From the NCBI RefSeq assembly GCF_014982745.1, contig NZ_JADCKA010000001.1:186001-250000 (forward strand): a DNA stretch of 64,000 bases, in the 5' to 3' direction. The position numbers and the translations under genes were made by a program. Below are positions 16,019 to 25,856 of the stretch, piece after piece (positions within the stretch are counted from its first letter, which is position 1; every line of letters starts with the position of its first letter). The notes beneath the pieces are model-generated. The model ran no database searches, was not told where the DNA came from, and saw only the letters and a program-made list of their open reading frames with translations. This DNA is from Gallibacter intestinalis. GTDB taxonomy: Bacteria > Bacillota > Clostridia > Peptostreptococcales > Anaerovoracaceae.

Positions 16019-18556
16019 ATGAAAAAGGAAAAATTTGATGTTACGGGCATGACCTGTTCTGCGTGTTCTGCTAGGGTGGAAAAAACCGTGGCAGGGATGG
16101 AAGGAACATGTGATGTCAGCGTAAATTTGTTAAAAAACAGCATGGTTGTTTCCTATGATGAGAATGCCGTAAGTGAAGCGGACATCATAGGAGCAGTTGT
16201 AAAAGCAGGATACGGAGCCAGCGTGGCAGGCAGTGCTAAAAGTGGCACCGGAGATGCTTCAACTTCTAGCGGAGCAGCGGATGCGGCTTTAGAAGAAGTT
16301 AAGCAGATGAAACGCAGGCTTATAATCTCAATTATATTTACCCTGCCTATATTTTATATATCCATGGGGCATATGATGGGATGGCCGCTTCCTGACTTTT
16401 TACTCGGCGATGAAAACGCAGTTGTATTTGTATTTACGCAGTTTATATTGATGCTGCCGGTGGTTTTTGTAAACTTTAAATTTTACAGAATAGGATTTAA
16501 AACACTGATACAAAGAGCACCTAATATGGATTCTCTGATAGCCATAGGCTCCGGTGCATCCATAGCCTACGGCATATATGCAATATATAAAATAGCCTTT
16601 GCTATCGGACAAGGGGATATGGGAACTGTACATCATTTTGCAATGGATGTATATTTTGAGTCGGCGGCTATGATACTGACCCTTATTACCTTGGGAAAAT
16701 ATTTTGAAGCTAGAGCAAAGGGCAAAACCTCCGAAGCGATTACAAAGCTTATGGACCTTGCACCAAAAACAGCCACTGTAATAAGAGACGGCAAGGAGGA
16801 AGTTGTAGAGGCTTCAGATGTAGTAAAGGGCGACATTGTCGTTGTTAAAGCAGGAGAGTCAATTCCAGTGGATGGCGTAGTTACCGAAGGCCATGGCTCT
16901 GTGGATGAATCAGCTATAACAGGTGAGTCCATTCCCGTTGATAAAGAAGCCGGAGATAGAGTTATCGGTGCCACAGTAAATATGAGCGGATATTTCCTTA
17001 TGGAAGCTGAAAAAATCGGTGATGAAACAGCTCTGGCTCAGATTGTAAGGCTGGTGGATGAGGCCACTTCTTCAAAGGCGCCTATTGCAAATACAGCAGA
17101 TAAAGTGAGCGGCATATTCGTACCGGCGGTAATAGCCATTGCCATTGTGACATTTATCATATGGATGATAATGGGCATGGGCTTTGAGTTTTCCCTTTCC
17201 ATGGGAATTTCGGTTCTTGTGATTTCATGTCCTTGTGCTTTGGGTCTTGCCACACCTACGGCGATTATGGTGGGAACAGGCAAAGGAGCAACAAACGGTA
17301 TACTGGTTAAATCCGCAGAGGCTCTTGAAACAGCTCATTCTATAGATGCTGTGGTACTTGACAAAACCGGTACCGTAACAGAGGGAAGACCGGAAGTGAC
17401 GGATGTTGTAGCGGCAGAAGGTATAAAAGAAAAGGAAATTTTAAAGATTGCATATTCCATGGAAAAACTTTCTGAACATCCTTTGGCGGATGCCATTGTA
17501 AGATATGCGGAAAGCCGTGGAACATCCCAGGGAGAAGTGACAGAGTTTGAACAAATTCCAGGCAGAGGCCTTAAATGCAGAGTGGATGGTGAGATATGTC
17601 TGGGAGGTAATAGATCTCTGATGGAGGAAGAACTTTCTGCAGAGCAGGATGCCGACTTAATTGAAAAGGGTAAAGAATACGCTGACCAAGGCAAGACGCC
17701 TATGTATTTTGCAGCTGGCGGTCGCGTAATAGGCATGATAGCTGTGGCTGATGTCATAAAGCAAACCAGCGCTGAAGCGGTGCGAGAACTTAAGGCTATG
17801 GGCATAGATGTTTACATGCTCACAGGGGACAATGAAAAGACGGCAAAGGCCATAGCTTCACAGGTAGGAATTGATAAGGTTATCGCTCAGGTGCTTCCTG
17901 AGGATAAGGAAAGCCATGTGAGACGCCTTGAGGAAGAAGGCAAAAAAGTGGCGATGGTAGGCGACGGTATCAACGATGCCCCTGCTTTAGCAAGAGCCGA
18001 TGTTGGAATAGCCATAGGCGCCGGTACCGATGTCGCTATGGAGTCGGCAGATATAGTGCTGATGAAAAATGACCTTTTGGATGTGTCCACAGCGGTACAG
18101 CTTAGCAGAAAGGTTATAAGAAACATAAAAGAAAATCTTTTCTGGGCATTTATATACAATATAATAGGAATACCTGTTGCGGCAGGGGTGTTTTATCTGG
18201 CATTTGGACTTAAGCTGAGCCCGATGATAGGAGCCGCTGCTATGAGCATGAGCTCGGTGTGTGTTGTTTCCAATGCTTTAAGACTTAGATTTTTCAAACC
18301 TAAGAGATTATTCGAAGGTTACGCTGATATGAAAGGAGAAAATAAAATGAAAAAGACAATGATGATTGAAGGAATGATGTGCCAGAATTGCGTAAAACAT
18401 GTTTTTAACGCACTTTCCAAAGTCGAAGGAGTTGATTCTGTGGAAGTTGATTTGGACGGCAAAAAAGCAGAGGTGGTTCTCAAAGATGAAGTTTCCGATG
18501 ATGTGCTTAAAGAGGCTGTTACGGAAGCAGGATACGAAGTGCTAGATATAAAATAG
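16019..18556 (+). CDS. copA: Cu(I)-translocating P1B-type ATPase with C-terminal CopZ-like domain
   Basis: Exports Cu(I) from the cytoplasm. The N-terminal heavy-metal-binding domain has GMTCSAC (CxxC at about residues 13-16), followed by eight membrane helices, the CPC transport motif in [12 protein letters not shown], the phosphorylation motif DKTGT, the HP locus (SEHPLAD) and GDGINDAP. At 845 residues it is longer than usual because a second heavy-metal domain (GMMCQNC) is appended at residues 777-845. That segment is preceded by its own Shine-Dalgarno and an in-frame ATG (18347), so a separate copper chaperone may also be made. Located 23 bp after csoR. Confidence 0.95.
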   Translation: MKKEKFDVTGMTCSACSARVEKTVAGMEGTCDVSVNLLKNSMVVSYDENAVSEADIIGAVVKAGYGASVAGSAKSGTGDASTSSGAADAALEEVKQMKRRLIISIIFTLPIFYISMGHMMGWPLPDFLLGDENAVVFVFTQFILMLPVVFVNFKFYRIGFKTLIQRAPNMDSLIAIGSGASIAYGIYAIYKIAFAIGQGDMGTVHHFAMDVYFESAAMILTLITLGKYFEARAKGKTSEAITKLMDLAPKTATVIRDGKEEVVEASDVVKGDIVVVKAGESIPVDGVVTEGHGSVDESAITGESIPVDKEAGDRVIGATVNMSGYFLMEAEKIGDETALAQIVRLVDEATSSKAPIANTADKVSGIFVPAVIAIAIVTFIIWMIMGMGFEFSLSMGISVLVISCPCALGLATPTAIMVGTGKGATNGILVKSAEALETAHSIDAVVLDKTGTVTEGRPEVTDVVAAEGIKEKEILKIAYSMEKLSEHPLADAIVRYAESRGTSQGEVTEFEQIPGRGLKCRVDGEICLGGNRSLMEEELSAEQDADLIEKGKEYADQGKTPMYFAAGGRVIGMIAVADVIKQTSAEAVRELKAMGIDVYMLTGDNEKTAKAIASQVGIDKVIAQVLPEDKESHVRRLEEEGKKVAMVGDGINDAPALARADVGIAIGAGTDVAMESADIVLMKNDLLDVSTAVQLSRKVIRNIKENLFWAFIYNIIGIPVAAGVFYLAFGLKLSPMIGAAAMSMSSVCVVSNALRLRFFKPKRLFEGYADMKGENKMKKTMMIEGMMCQNCVKHVFNALSKVEGVDSVEVDLDGKKAEVVLKDEVSDDVLKEAVTEAGYEVLDIK
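18332..18349 (+). promoter_or_regulatory. Internal in-frame ribosome binding site and ATG within copA
   Basis: AAAGGAG (18332-18338) is followed 8 nt later by ATG at 18347, in frame with copA (codon 777). It would give a 69-residue CopZ-like peptide with the CxxC motif. Confidence 0.6.
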
Positions 18557-18594
18557 CGATAAAATAAAGGCACAAAATAAATGGTCTGCACGTA

Positions 18595-18623
18595 TTGACA
18601 CTATATATTTTTTATGATAATAT
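18595..18623 (+). promoter_or_regulatory. Upstream tandem promoter of carD
   Basis: TTGACA (18595-18600), 17 bp, TAATAT (18618-18623). Confidence 0.55.
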
Positions 18624-18636
18624 TAGAGATTTTTCG

Positions 18637-18666
18637 TTGACACGAAGCAAAAAAATATATTATACT
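18637..18666 (+). promoter_or_regulatory. Proximal promoter of carD
   Basis: TTGACA (18637-18642), 18 bp, TATACT (18661-18666), 40 bp before the carD start. Confidence 0.75.
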
Positions 18667-18705
18667 TTAATCGGGAAGCTGTACTGGCTCCCGAAAGGAG
18701 TAGAG

Positions 18706-19176
18706 ATGTATCACGTAGGAGATAAAATTGTATATCCTATGCACGGAGCAGGCATCATAGAAGGTATAGAGACTAAAGAGATACTCGGTGTTCAGAGAGA
18801 ATACTATGTGTTTAGGACTCATGGCCGTATGAAGGTTATGATTCCGATAGAAAAATGCGAAGAAATCGGAGTTAGAGATATTATAGAAGAAAGCCAGGTG
18901 GACGAGCTTATGGAAGTTCTTAAAGCTGAGTCTACACCGATGCCAACCAACTGGAACAGGCGATACCGGGCCAATATGGACAAGATGAAAACCGGAGATA
19001 TTCTCCAGGTGGCGGAGGTGGCCAGAAATCTTTACAGGGTCGAGCGTGAAAAGAGCCTTTCCAATGGCGAAAAGAAAATGCTGGTGAGCGCCCTTCAGAT
19101 CATGGAAAGCGAGCTGGTATTGGTTAAAAATATCTCCGAAGAAGAAGCGGAAAAGATGATATGCGAAGTGATCTGA
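18706..19176 (+). CDS. carD: CarD-family transcriptional regulator
   Basis: A 156-residue protein with the N-terminal RNA-polymerase-interaction domain (begins [15 protein letters not shown]) and a helical C-terminal DNA-contacting part. CarD binds RNA polymerase beta and stabilises open complexes at rRNA and other promoters. An upstream in-frame start at 18595 would add 37 residues lying within the promoter region; the ATG at 18706 with AAAGGAG 5 nt before it is clearly the start. ispDF follows 40 bp later, a common Clostridia/Bacilli arrangement. Confidence 0.92.
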   Translation: MYHVGDKIVYPMHGAGIIEGIETKEILGVQREYYVFRTHGRMKVMIPIEKCEEIGVRDIIEESQVDELMEVLKAESTPMPTNWNRRYRANMDKMKTGDILQVAEVARNLYRVEREKSLSNGEKKMLVSALQIMESELVLVKNISEEEAEKMICEVI

Positions 19177-19216
19177 CAAAGGTCACTTCTTTGTTATATG
19201 CAAAAAAGGATGGAAT

Positions 19217-20362
19217 ATGTATAAAGGAAGACGTATTGGAGCAATAATAGCTGCGGCAGGCTCCGGCAGCCGTATGGGAGGAGACAAGCCTAAGCAGTTT
19301 TTAAATGTGGATGGAATTCCGGTAATAGCTAAAACATATAGAGCCTTTGCTGACTGCGATATGATAGATGTCATTTATGTGGTGACAGGCGAGGATATGA
19401 TGCAGCAGTGCAAAAATCATATGGTGCCGTATCTTGATACAAAGCAGTTAAAGAAATTCGGAGGTATAGTTTCCGGAGGAAATGAACGACAGGATTCCGT
19501 ATATAATGCCCTTATTGCTGTAAAGGAGCAGGGCGGTGTGGATTATGTGCTCATCCACGATGCTGCAAGACCATTTGTAACAGGTAAGATAATTGAAACC
19601 ACTGTTAAGGCGGCCGAGTCAAGGGATGCGGCGATAGTATGTGTAAGACCTAAGGACACCATAAGAACCGTAGATGAAACTTTGGACAGAAGAAGTCTTA
19701 TGATCGTTCAGACACCACAGGGATTTCGTTTTGACCTACTCATGAATGCGTACGAAAAGGCATATGCTGATGGATATTACGGTACAGATGATGCCAGTCT
19801 TGTGGAAAGAATAGGAGTGCATCCTGCCCTTGTGGAGGGAAGTTATGCTAATATAAAGCTTACAACTAGAGAAGACCTACCGTCTGTCACAAGAATCGGA
19901 AAAGGTTTTGATGTACACAGACTTGTGGAAGAAAGAAAATGTATAATAGGCGGCGTGGATATTCCGAATAAAAAAGGTTTGTTGGGACACAGCGATGCAG
20001 ATGTGCTTACCCATGCCATAATGGATGCCCTTTTAGGAGCAGCAGCTTTAGGCGATATAGGCAGAATTTTCCCGGACAGTGATGAACAGTTTAAGAATGC
20101 GGATAGCATAAAAATGCTGGAACAGGTGGGATATATGATAAGGGAAAAGGGATATGGCATTTCGAATATCGATGCTACCGTTATATGCGAAAGACCAAAG
20201 ATATCCCCTTATGTGGAAGAAATGATTGAAAATATTGCTAAAGCACTTAAAATAGATAGTGATAGAATCAACATCAAAGGAACCACAACAGAAAAGTTGG
20301 GATTTACGGGTAGGAAGGAAGGCATTGCCGCAGAGGCGGTCTGCATTTTAAACACCCTATAA
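19217..20362 (+). CDS. ispDF: Bifunctional IspD/IspF (MEP isoprenoid pathway)
   Basis: A fusion of two enzymes of the methylerythritol phosphate pathway. Residues 1 to about 225 are IspD (2-C-methyl-D-erythritol 4-phosphate cytidylyltransferase) with the nucleotide-binding [17 protein letters not shown] region. From about 230 on is IspF (MECDP synthase), with GFDVH and [11 protein letters not shown] metal-binding motifs. IspE, the intervening enzyme, is not here. Length 381 fits known IspDF fusions. Start at ATG 19217 behind AAAGGA. Confidence 0.95.
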   Translation: MYKGRRIGAIIAAAGSGSRMGGDKPKQFLNVDGIPVIAKTYRAFADCDMIDVIYVVTGEDMMQQCKNHMVPYLDTKQLKKFGGIVSGGNERQDSVYNALIAVKEQGGVDYVLIHDAARPFVTGKIIETTVKAAESRDAAIVCVRPKDTIRTVDETLDRRSLMIVQTPQGFRFDLLMNAYEKAYADGYYGTDDASLVERIGVHPALVEGSYANIKLTTREDLPSVTRIGKGFDVHRLVEERKCIIGGVDIPNKKGLLGHSDADVLTHAIMDALLGAAALGDIGRIFPDSDEQFKNADSIKMLEQVGYMIREKGYGISNIDATVICERPKISPYVEEMIENIAKALKIDSDRINIKGTTTEKLGFTGRKEGIAAEAVCILNTL

Positions 20363-20426
20363 ATTTCAAAATCGAAGTGAGAACAAATTGTTAACAATTA
20401 TATAGATGAGGAGAGGAAATTAAACG

Positions 20427-22157
20427 ATGAAACTTTCAAAGATGCATCTGAAAACATTAAGAGAAGTACCAAGTGAAGCGGAACTGCCGAGCCATGTTCT
20501 TTTGCTCAGAACAGGCATGATAAGAAAGCTGGTTTCCGGCGTCTACGGATTTATGCCCCTTGGCTGGAGAACTCTTAAAAAAATAGAGGATATAGTAAGG
20601 GATGAAATGGATAAAACCGGCGCTCAGGAAATACTTATGAGCGCAATTCAGCCATCGGAGCTGTGGCAAGAGTCTGGCAGATGGTTTGCTTACGGTCCTG
20701 AGCTTTGGAGACTTAAGGACAGACACGGTAGAGAATTTTGTCTGGGACCTACCCATGAGGAAATTTTTACAGATATAATCAGAAATGATGTTTCTTCATA
20801 CAGACAGCTTCCGCTGAACCTCTATCAGATACAGACAAAGTACAGAGATGAGGCAAGACCTCGCTTTGGACTGATGAGATCCAGAGAATTTATAATGAAG
20901 GACGCATATTCCTTTGACAGGGACCAGGAAGGTCTTGATAAGAGCTATCAGGAAATGTATGAGGCTTACGAAAAGATATTTACAAGATGCGGATTGACAT
21001 TCCGTCCTGTTGAGGCTGATACCGGTGCCATAGGCGGCAGCAACAGCCATGAGTTTACTGCAATTTCAGAAGTGGGCGAAAGTGAAATAGCTTACTGTGA
21101 GCATTGTCATATGGCAGCTACAACTGAGAGGGCAGAGGTAACAGATGCTGCACCTCAGGATGATATTGAGATGCTTCCGCTGGAAAAGAAGCTGACACCG
21201 GGAACAAAGACAATCGAAGATGTGGCTAATTTCCTCGAACTTGATAAAAAGCAGACTATAAAGGCGCTTCTCTTCGTAAAATATGATGATGAAGGTAATA
21301 AAGACGGATATGTAGCTGCTTTTGTAAGAGGTGACAGAGAGCTTAACGAGATCAAGCTTGTCAACGCTCTTGGTATACCTGAACATGCAATAGAATTTGC
21401 TGATGAATCAGAGATGAGTCAGGCGACAGGCTGTGTAGGCGGATTTACAGGTCCTATGGGTCTTCATGACTGTACCATTGTTGTGGACAGCGAACTTCCG
21501 GGACTTAAAAATATGTGTGCCGGTGCATGTGAAGAGGACCACCACTATATAAACATGAATTACGGTAGGGATTATGAAGGTGATATTATCGCTGACATAA
21601 AGACCTTGCTGGAAGGTGACCCTTGTCCTGTATGCGGCGCCCCTGTAAAGCATGCCAGAGGCATTGAAGTGGGACAGGTATTTAAGCTGGGAACAAAGTA
21701 TTCTGAAGCCATGGGTGCATATTACAAGGATGAAAATCAGGAAGAAAAGCCTATTGTTATGGGCTGCTATGGAATAGGTGTTTCCAGAACTATGGCGGCT
21801 ATAGTTGAGCAGCATCACGATGAAAACGGTATAATCTGGCCGATGTCCGTTGCTCCTTACCATGTAATTATAAGCTTGGTTAAGCCGGGAGATGAAACTC
21901 AGGCGAAGGTTGCTGAGGATATATACGAGCAGCTTTGCGCAGCCGGCGTTGAGGTAATGCTGGACGACAGAGATGAAAGACCAGGAGTAAAATTTAAGGA
22001 TGCGGATCTTTTAGGCATTCCTGTAAGAATCACAGTTGGTAGAGGTGCTGCAGACGGTGTTGTAGAATACAAGCTCAGGCGTGATGCAGAAAAGGAAGAA
22101 CTTCCAGTGGCCGAAGCAATTGCCAAAGCTATAGAAATAGTAAACAGCGAAAAATAA
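20427..22157 (+). CDS. proS: Proline--tRNA ligase
   Basis: A class II synthetase of 576 residues charging tRNA-Pro. It is the bacterial type: motif 2 (FRDEARPRFG-like, here YRDEARPRFGLMRSREF) and motif 3 (GCYGIGVSRTMAA) flank an inserted YbaK/INS editing domain (about residues 225-390) that deacylates Ala-tRNA-Pro. The C-terminal anticodon-binding domain follows (residues about 470-576). GAGAGGAAA precedes the ATG. No T-box is visible in the 64-bp spacer upstream. Confidence 0.97.
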   Translation: MKLSKMHLKTLREVPSEAELPSHVLLLRTGMIRKLVSGVYGFMPLGWRTLKKIEDIVRDEMDKTGAQEILMSAIQPSELWQESGRWFAYGPELWRLKDRHGREFCLGPTHEEIFTDIIRNDVSSYRQLPLNLYQIQTKYRDEARPRFGLMRSREFIMKDAYSFDRDQEGLDKSYQEMYEAYEKIFTRCGLTFRPVEADTGAIGGSNSHEFTAISEVGESEIAYCEHCHMAATTERAEVTDAAPQDDIEMLPLEKKLTPGTKTIEDVANFLELDKKQTIKALLFVKYDDEGNKDGYVAAFVRGDRELNEIKLVNALGIPEHAIEFADESEMSQATGCVGGFTGPMGLHDCTIVVDSELPGLKNMCAGACEEDHHYINMNYGRDYEGDIIADIKTLLEGDPCPVCGAPVKHARGIEVGQVFKLGTKYSEAMGAYYKDENQEEKPIVMGCYGIGVSRTMAAIVEQHHDENGIIWPMSVAPYHVIISLVKPGDETQAKVAEDIYEQLCAAGVEVMLDDRDERPGVKFKDADLLGIPVRITVGRGAADGVVEYKLRRDAEKEELPVAEAIAKAIEIVNSEK

Positions 22158-22170
22158 AGGGAGCGCCGCA

Positions 22171-22776
22171 ATGGAAATACTCTCATTTATGGAAATTGTA
22201 GGTACAATTGCCTTTGCAATTACGGGAGCCCTTACGGCAATCAAAAAAGACCTGGATTATTACGGTATCTGTTTCCTTGCGGTTATAACTGCCGTGGGAG
22301 GCGGTATAATCCGAGATCTTATCATAGATAGGGATTTACCGGTTTCGGTGGACAATCCTGTGTATGTAATTATAAGCCTTGTGACCGCACTGGTGGTAAT
22401 TCTCTTTTATAAGAAAATCCTGCGTATGGAGAGTCTTATTACTTGGTGTGATGCCTTGGGATTGGCAGCATTTACAGCTATTGGAGCTGATGCTGCAATA
22501 ACCAGCGGTCATGACGGATTATTTGTAATAATAACCCTTGCCATGCTTACGGGTACAGGGGGAGGCGCCATCAGAGATGTCTGTGTAGGTAAAGTCCCTT
22601 TCGTATTTGAAAAGGAAATTTATGCCGTGGCATCTCTTATCGGAGCATTGGTCTATGCTGCGGCAATTCATTACACCGATGAGATTACTGCAATGTACAT
22701 ATGCTGTGGGGTTACATTTGCAGTGAGGATGATAAGTTTTAAAATGGATATACATCTGGGAAAGGTTTCAAAATAG
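22171..22776 (+). CDS. Trimeric intracellular cation (TRIC) channel family protein
   Basis: A 201-residue membrane protein of the YadS/UPF0126 (TRIC) family. About seven hydrophobic segments with two pseudo-repeats, each carrying a GGG-x-I-R-D motif (GGGIIRDL and GGGAIRDV), are diagnostic. Family members form K+-permeable or glycine-related channels; substrate here is unknown. Starts 13 bp after proS with AAAGGGAG, and is followed after 3 bp by the chromate-transporter pair. Confidence 0.9.
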   Translation: MEILSFMEIVGTIAFAITGALTAIKKDLDYYGICFLAVITAVGGGIIRDLIIDRDLPVSVDNPVYVIISLVTALVVILFYKKILRMESLITWCDALGLAAFTAIGADAAITSGHDGLFVIITLAMLTGTGGGAIRDVCVGKVPFVFEKEIYAVASLIGALVYAAAIHYTDEITAMYICCGVTFAVRMISFKMDIHLGKVSK

Positions 22777-22779
22777 ATT

Positions 22780-23361
22780 ATGGAGAACTCAAAGACACCG
22801 AGCCTTTTCGCACTGTTCTGGATGTTTCTTAAGATAGGTCTTTTCACTATCGGAGGCGGGCTTGTTATGATTCCGCTAATATCCAGAAAAGTGGTGGAGG
22901 AAAAGAAGTGGATAACCGAGGAGGAAATGCTGGACTGCATAGCATTGGGTCAGTCACTTCCCGGAGTAATAGCCATAAATTCAGCAGCATATGTGGGATA
23001 TAAAAAACGAGGTGTTAAGGGCGGCATAATGGCGACATTAGGGGTTACCGTACCTTCCCTGGTGATTATAATAGCCCTTGCCAATGTTATAAACGCCGTA
23101 AACGATAATCATTTCGTGCAAGGCGCGATGGTAGGAATCAAGGCCTGCGTAGTGGGACTTGTTATCTGCGTTGCCTATGATTTGGGTAAAAAAACATTGA
23201 AAAATGCATTTCAGTGGGTAATGGCTGTAGCTGCATTTATATGCGTAGCAATTTTCAATGTTAATGCCATAATAGTGATAATATGTGCAGCCCTGGCCGG
23301 TATCATATATTACAATGTGATTAAAGCCAAGGACTTTGAAGAGAGGGGGAAGTCTGAATGA
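22780..23361 (+). CDS. Chromate transporter family protein, first half
   Basis: A 193-residue short-chain CHR-family protein, about half the length of ChrA. The signature GLFTIGGGLVMIPL near the N terminus and the SLPGVIAINSA motif are typical. Short CHR proteins occur as heterodimeric pairs, and the next gene supplies the partner with a 4-bp overlap. No good ribosome binding site precedes it, so translation is likely coupled to the TRIC gene. Chromate transport is the family name; the natural substrate is uncertain. Confidence 0.88.
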   Translation: MENSKTPSLFALFWMFLKIGLFTIGGGLVMIPLISRKVVEEKKWITEEEMLDCIALGQSLPGVIAINSAAYVGYKKRGVKGGIMATLGVTVPSLVIIIALANVINAVNDNHFVQGAMVGIKACVVGLVICVAYDLGKKTLKNAFQWVMAVAAFICVAIFNVNAIIVIICAALAGIIYYNVIKAKDFEERGKSE

Positions 23362-23882
23362 CAGAAAGCCTCGCTCTTCTCTTTATCCTATTTTTTAAAA
23401 TAGGAGCCTTTAGCTTCGGGGGCGGTCTTGCAATGCTCCCGGTAATATTTCAGACAATATCCGAGCACGGTCTGATGACGGCAGGAGAGTTTGCAAATTT
23501 GGTGGCTATAAGTCAGGTGACACCGGGGCCTGTGGTGGTAAATGCCGCAACATATGTGGGCTTTAATGTGGCAAGTTTTGCCGGCTCACTTTCGGCAACT
23601 ATAGGTGTTACACTGCCGGCTCTTGTCATATGCATGACAGCTACTAAATTTTTAGACAAATTTAAGGAAAACCGTATTATAATGAATGTAATGAAGGGTA
23701 TACGACCGGCGACCATCGGACTGGTGGCATCCGGTGTTATCTTTCTTGCGCGGGAAATGACATTTGCCCCAATACCGCTGATAATTTTTGCCGCGACGGT
23801 CGTTATGTCAGGCAAATTTAAGATAAATCCTATAGTTATAACTCTGATCATGGCAGTAGCAGGAGGTTTATTATGTGGGTAG
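23358..23882 (+). CDS. Chromate transporter family protein, second half
   Basis: Partner of the preceding gene, 174 residues, overlapping it by ATGA. It repeats the family signature (GAFSFGGGLAMLPV) and VTPGPVVVNAAT. The two together correspond to the two halves of a long-chain ChrA. The 3' end overlaps the NUDIX gene start by 10 bp. Confidence 0.88.
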   Translation: MTESLALLFILFFKIGAFSFGGGLAMLPVIFQTISEHGLMTAGEFANLVAISQVTPGPVVVNAATYVGFNVASFAGSLSATIGVTLPALVICMTATKFLDKFKENRIIMNVMKGIRPATIGLVASGVIFLAREMTFAPIPLIIFAATVVMSGKFKINPIVITLIMAVAGGLLCG

Positions 23883-24343
23883 GCGGAGTAAGAGTAATAG
23901 TGTTCGACGATGATGACAGACTGCTGATGATAAGACAGCATCACGAGGACAGAGACATATGGATGGTGCCGGGAGGCGGCATCGAAGAAGGAGAAACCGC
24001 CGTGGAGACTGCGGTAAGAGAAATGAAAGAAGAAACAAACCTCGATGTTGAAGTGGGCCGTATGGTATGGCATGTGGAGGAAGTTGACCCGAGCCGTCCA
24101 GAAAGAGGTCAGAGGTTCGTTAACTTTTTCTTGGCTAAAATAGTAGGCGGTGAACTTAAGATGGGTGCTGATCCTGAATTTGACAGCAAACATCAGCGAA
24201 TCAGAGAAGTAAGATTTGTTTCCCAGGAAGAAATGCAGGAACTGGAAAACGTATTTCCTCCTCAGCTTAAGGATGAACTGTGGTATCTGAAATATACTGA
24301 CTATGTGGATAATGAAGTGTTCAGATTCCGCGAATATATATAA
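23873..24343 (+). CDS. NUDIX hydrolase
   Basis: A 156-residue hydrolase of nucleoside-diphosphate-linked compounds. The Nudix box starts at GGGIEEGE and continues to REMKEET, matching G-x5-E-x7-R-E-U-x-E-E except that the usual final Gly is Thr. The start at 23873 lies inside the end of the upstream transporter gene, with AGGAGG 9 nt before it. Substrate not predictable. Confidence 0.88.
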   Translation: MWVGGVRVIVFDDDDRLLMIRQHHEDRDIWMVPGGGIEEGETAVETAVREMKEETNLDVEVGRMVWHVEEVDPSRPERGQRFVNFFLAKIVGGELKMGADPEFDSKHQRIREVRFVSQEEMQELENVFPPQLKDELWYLKYTDYVDNEVFRFREYI

Positions 24344-24369
24344 TATAAATGACGAAAAGGAGAAGACAG

Positions 24370-24849
24370 ATGAAAACATTTATCATAGAAATGGAAAACG
24401 GCGATGTTATGAAAGGTGAGCTTTATCCCGATGTTGCACCGATAACTGTTGAAAATTTTGAAAAACTTGCAAACGAAGGATTTTATGACGGCCTGAAATT
24501 TCATAGAGTTATTCCTGGATTTATGATTCAGGGAGGAGACCCTAAGGGCAACGGAACAGGAGGTCCAGGATATACAATTAAAGGAGAGTTCACTATGAAT
24601 GGACATCCTAACGGACTTCTGCATGAAAGAGGAGTTCTTTCCATGGCAAGGGCTATGGACCCGAACTCAGCAGGCTCGCAGTTTTTCATTATGGTAGAGG
24701 ATGCTCCGCACCTTGACGGTCAGTACGCTTCCTTCGGTAAAGTAACAGAAGGTATTGAAGCTGCTGATAAAATCGTTTCCGTGAAAACGGATTTTGCTGA
24801 TTGTCCTCTAGAAGATGTGATAATTAAGACAATTAAAGTAGAAGGTTAA
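24370..24849 (+). CDS. Peptidyl-prolyl cis-trans isomerase, cyclophilin type
   Basis: A cytoplasmic cyclophilin of 159 residues catalysing prolyl isomerisation during folding. Conserved active-site segments are FHRVIPGFMIQGGD (with the catalytic Arg) and the S-x-F-F-I region (SAGSQFFI). No signal peptide. The start at 24370 has AAAGGAG 8 nt upstream; an upstream in-frame ATG at 24349 lacks one. Confidence 0.93.
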   Translation: MKTFIIEMENGDVMKGELYPDVAPITVENFEKLANEGFYDGLKFHRVIPGFMIQGGDPKGNGTGGPGYTIKGEFTMNGHPNGLLHERGVLSMARAMDPNSAGSQFFIMVEDAPHLDGQYASFGKVTEGIEAADKIVSVKTDFADCPLEDVIIKTIKVEG

Positions 24850-24856
24850 TTTTAGC

Positions 24857-24882
24857 GGCGCGCAGGCTTATGTTTGCGCGCC
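24857..24882 (+). terminator. GC-rich hairpin after the cyclophilin gene
   Basis: GGCGCGCA pairs with TGCGCGCC around a 10-nt loop. No T-tract follows, so it may be a weak terminator or an RNA-stabilising stem. Confidence 0.45.
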
Positions 24883-24938
24883 ATATTTACAGTTTGCCTA
24901 AAGGTAACACTTTGCAAAGGGAAAGAGAAGGATTGTAT

Positions 24939-25856
24939 ATGATTTATGAAAATATGATTCAGCTTATAGGAAATACGCCTCTTATGAAGCTGCCGGATAT
25001 GGGACAGGGTGATAAGGCAGAAATCCTTGTTAAACTGGAAAGACAAAATCCCACAGGCAGCGCCAAGGACAGGGCTGCATTGTATATGATAAAGGATGCA
25101 GAGGAAAGAGGCGTTCTCAAGGAAGGCGGCACAATCATTGAACCTACTTCTGGAAATACCGGCATAGGTCTTGCTGCCATAGCTGCTGTAAGAGGTTACA
25201 GATGCATTATAGTTATGCCTGATACTATGAGCGTTGAAAGGCAGAGCCTTATTAAAGCCTTTGGCGCGGAAATTGTACTTACAGACGGAGCCGGAGGCAT
25301 GGTGGCTTCCATAGAAAAGGCAGAAGAAATTGCTGCTAAAACACCTGGCTCATGGATTGCCGGTCAGTTTGAAAACGATGCTAACTCAAAGGCTCATTAC
25401 ATGACTACGGGACCGGAAATCTGGGATGATACGGAAGGCAAAGTGGATATATTTGTAGCAACGGTGGGCACAGGCGGTACTCTGACAGGTACCGGAAAAT
25501 ACCTTAAAGAAAATAATCCGAAAGTAAAGGTTGTGGCCGTTGAACCGTCTGCATCACCGCTTTTAAGCGGCGGCGAGGCGGGAGCCCATGGTATTCAGGG
25601 AATAGGAGCCAATTTTATTCCCGATGTCCTTGACAGAAATGTATATGATGAAGTTATATGCATAACCGATGATGAAGCCTACGAAATGACAGATATGCTT
25701 GCAAAGAAAGCAGGAATACTCTGTGGTATTTCATCGGGAGCATCAGTGGCAGCGGCGGTAAAGGAAGCTTTAAAAGTAGAAAACAAAGGTAAAAGAATAG
25801 TTGCTGTGCTTACGGATACAGGGGAGAGATATCTTTCGACAGGGGTGTTTAAATGA
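24939..25856 (+). CDS. cysK: Cysteine synthase (O-acetylserine sulfhydrylase)
   Basis: A PLP enzyme of 305 residues making cysteine from O-acetylserine and sulfide. The PLP lysine lies in NPTGSAKDRAA, the substrate loop is PTSGNTGIGLA, and the phosphate-binding loop is GTGGTLTGTG. Start at 24939, preceded by AGAAGGA, gives the family-typical start before IGNTPL; the longer in-frame extension from 24870 runs through the upstream hairpin and is not supported. It overlaps the next gene by ATGA. Confidence 0.95.
   Translation: MIYENMIQLIGNTPLMKLPDMGQGDKAEILVKLERQNPTGSAKDRAALYMIKDAEERGVLKEGGTIIEPTSGNTGIGLAAIAAVRGYRCIIVMPDTMSVERQSLIKAFGAEIVLTDGAGGMVASIEKAEEIAAKTPGSWIAGQFENDANSKAHYMTTGPEIWDDTEGKVDIFVATVGTGGTLTGTGKYLKENNPKVKVVAVEPSASPLLSGGEAGAHGIQGIGANFIPDVLDRNVYDEVICITDDEAYEMTDMLAKKAGILCGISSGASVAAAVKEALKVENKGKRIVAVLTDTGERYLSTGVFK

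Noticed and set aside
18595-18705. Longer CarD N terminus
   Set aside because: The extra 37 codons cover two promoters and lack a ribosome binding site; CarD proteins begin at the YHVGD domain.
22780-23882. Frameshifted single chrA gene
   Set aside because: Each half has its own signature, start and stop with an ATGA overlap; short CHR proteins naturally occur as pairs.
24870-24938. N-terminal extension of cysteine synthase
   Set aside because: It begins inside the upstream hairpin, has no Shine-Dalgarno, and the family starts close to the IGNTPL motif.
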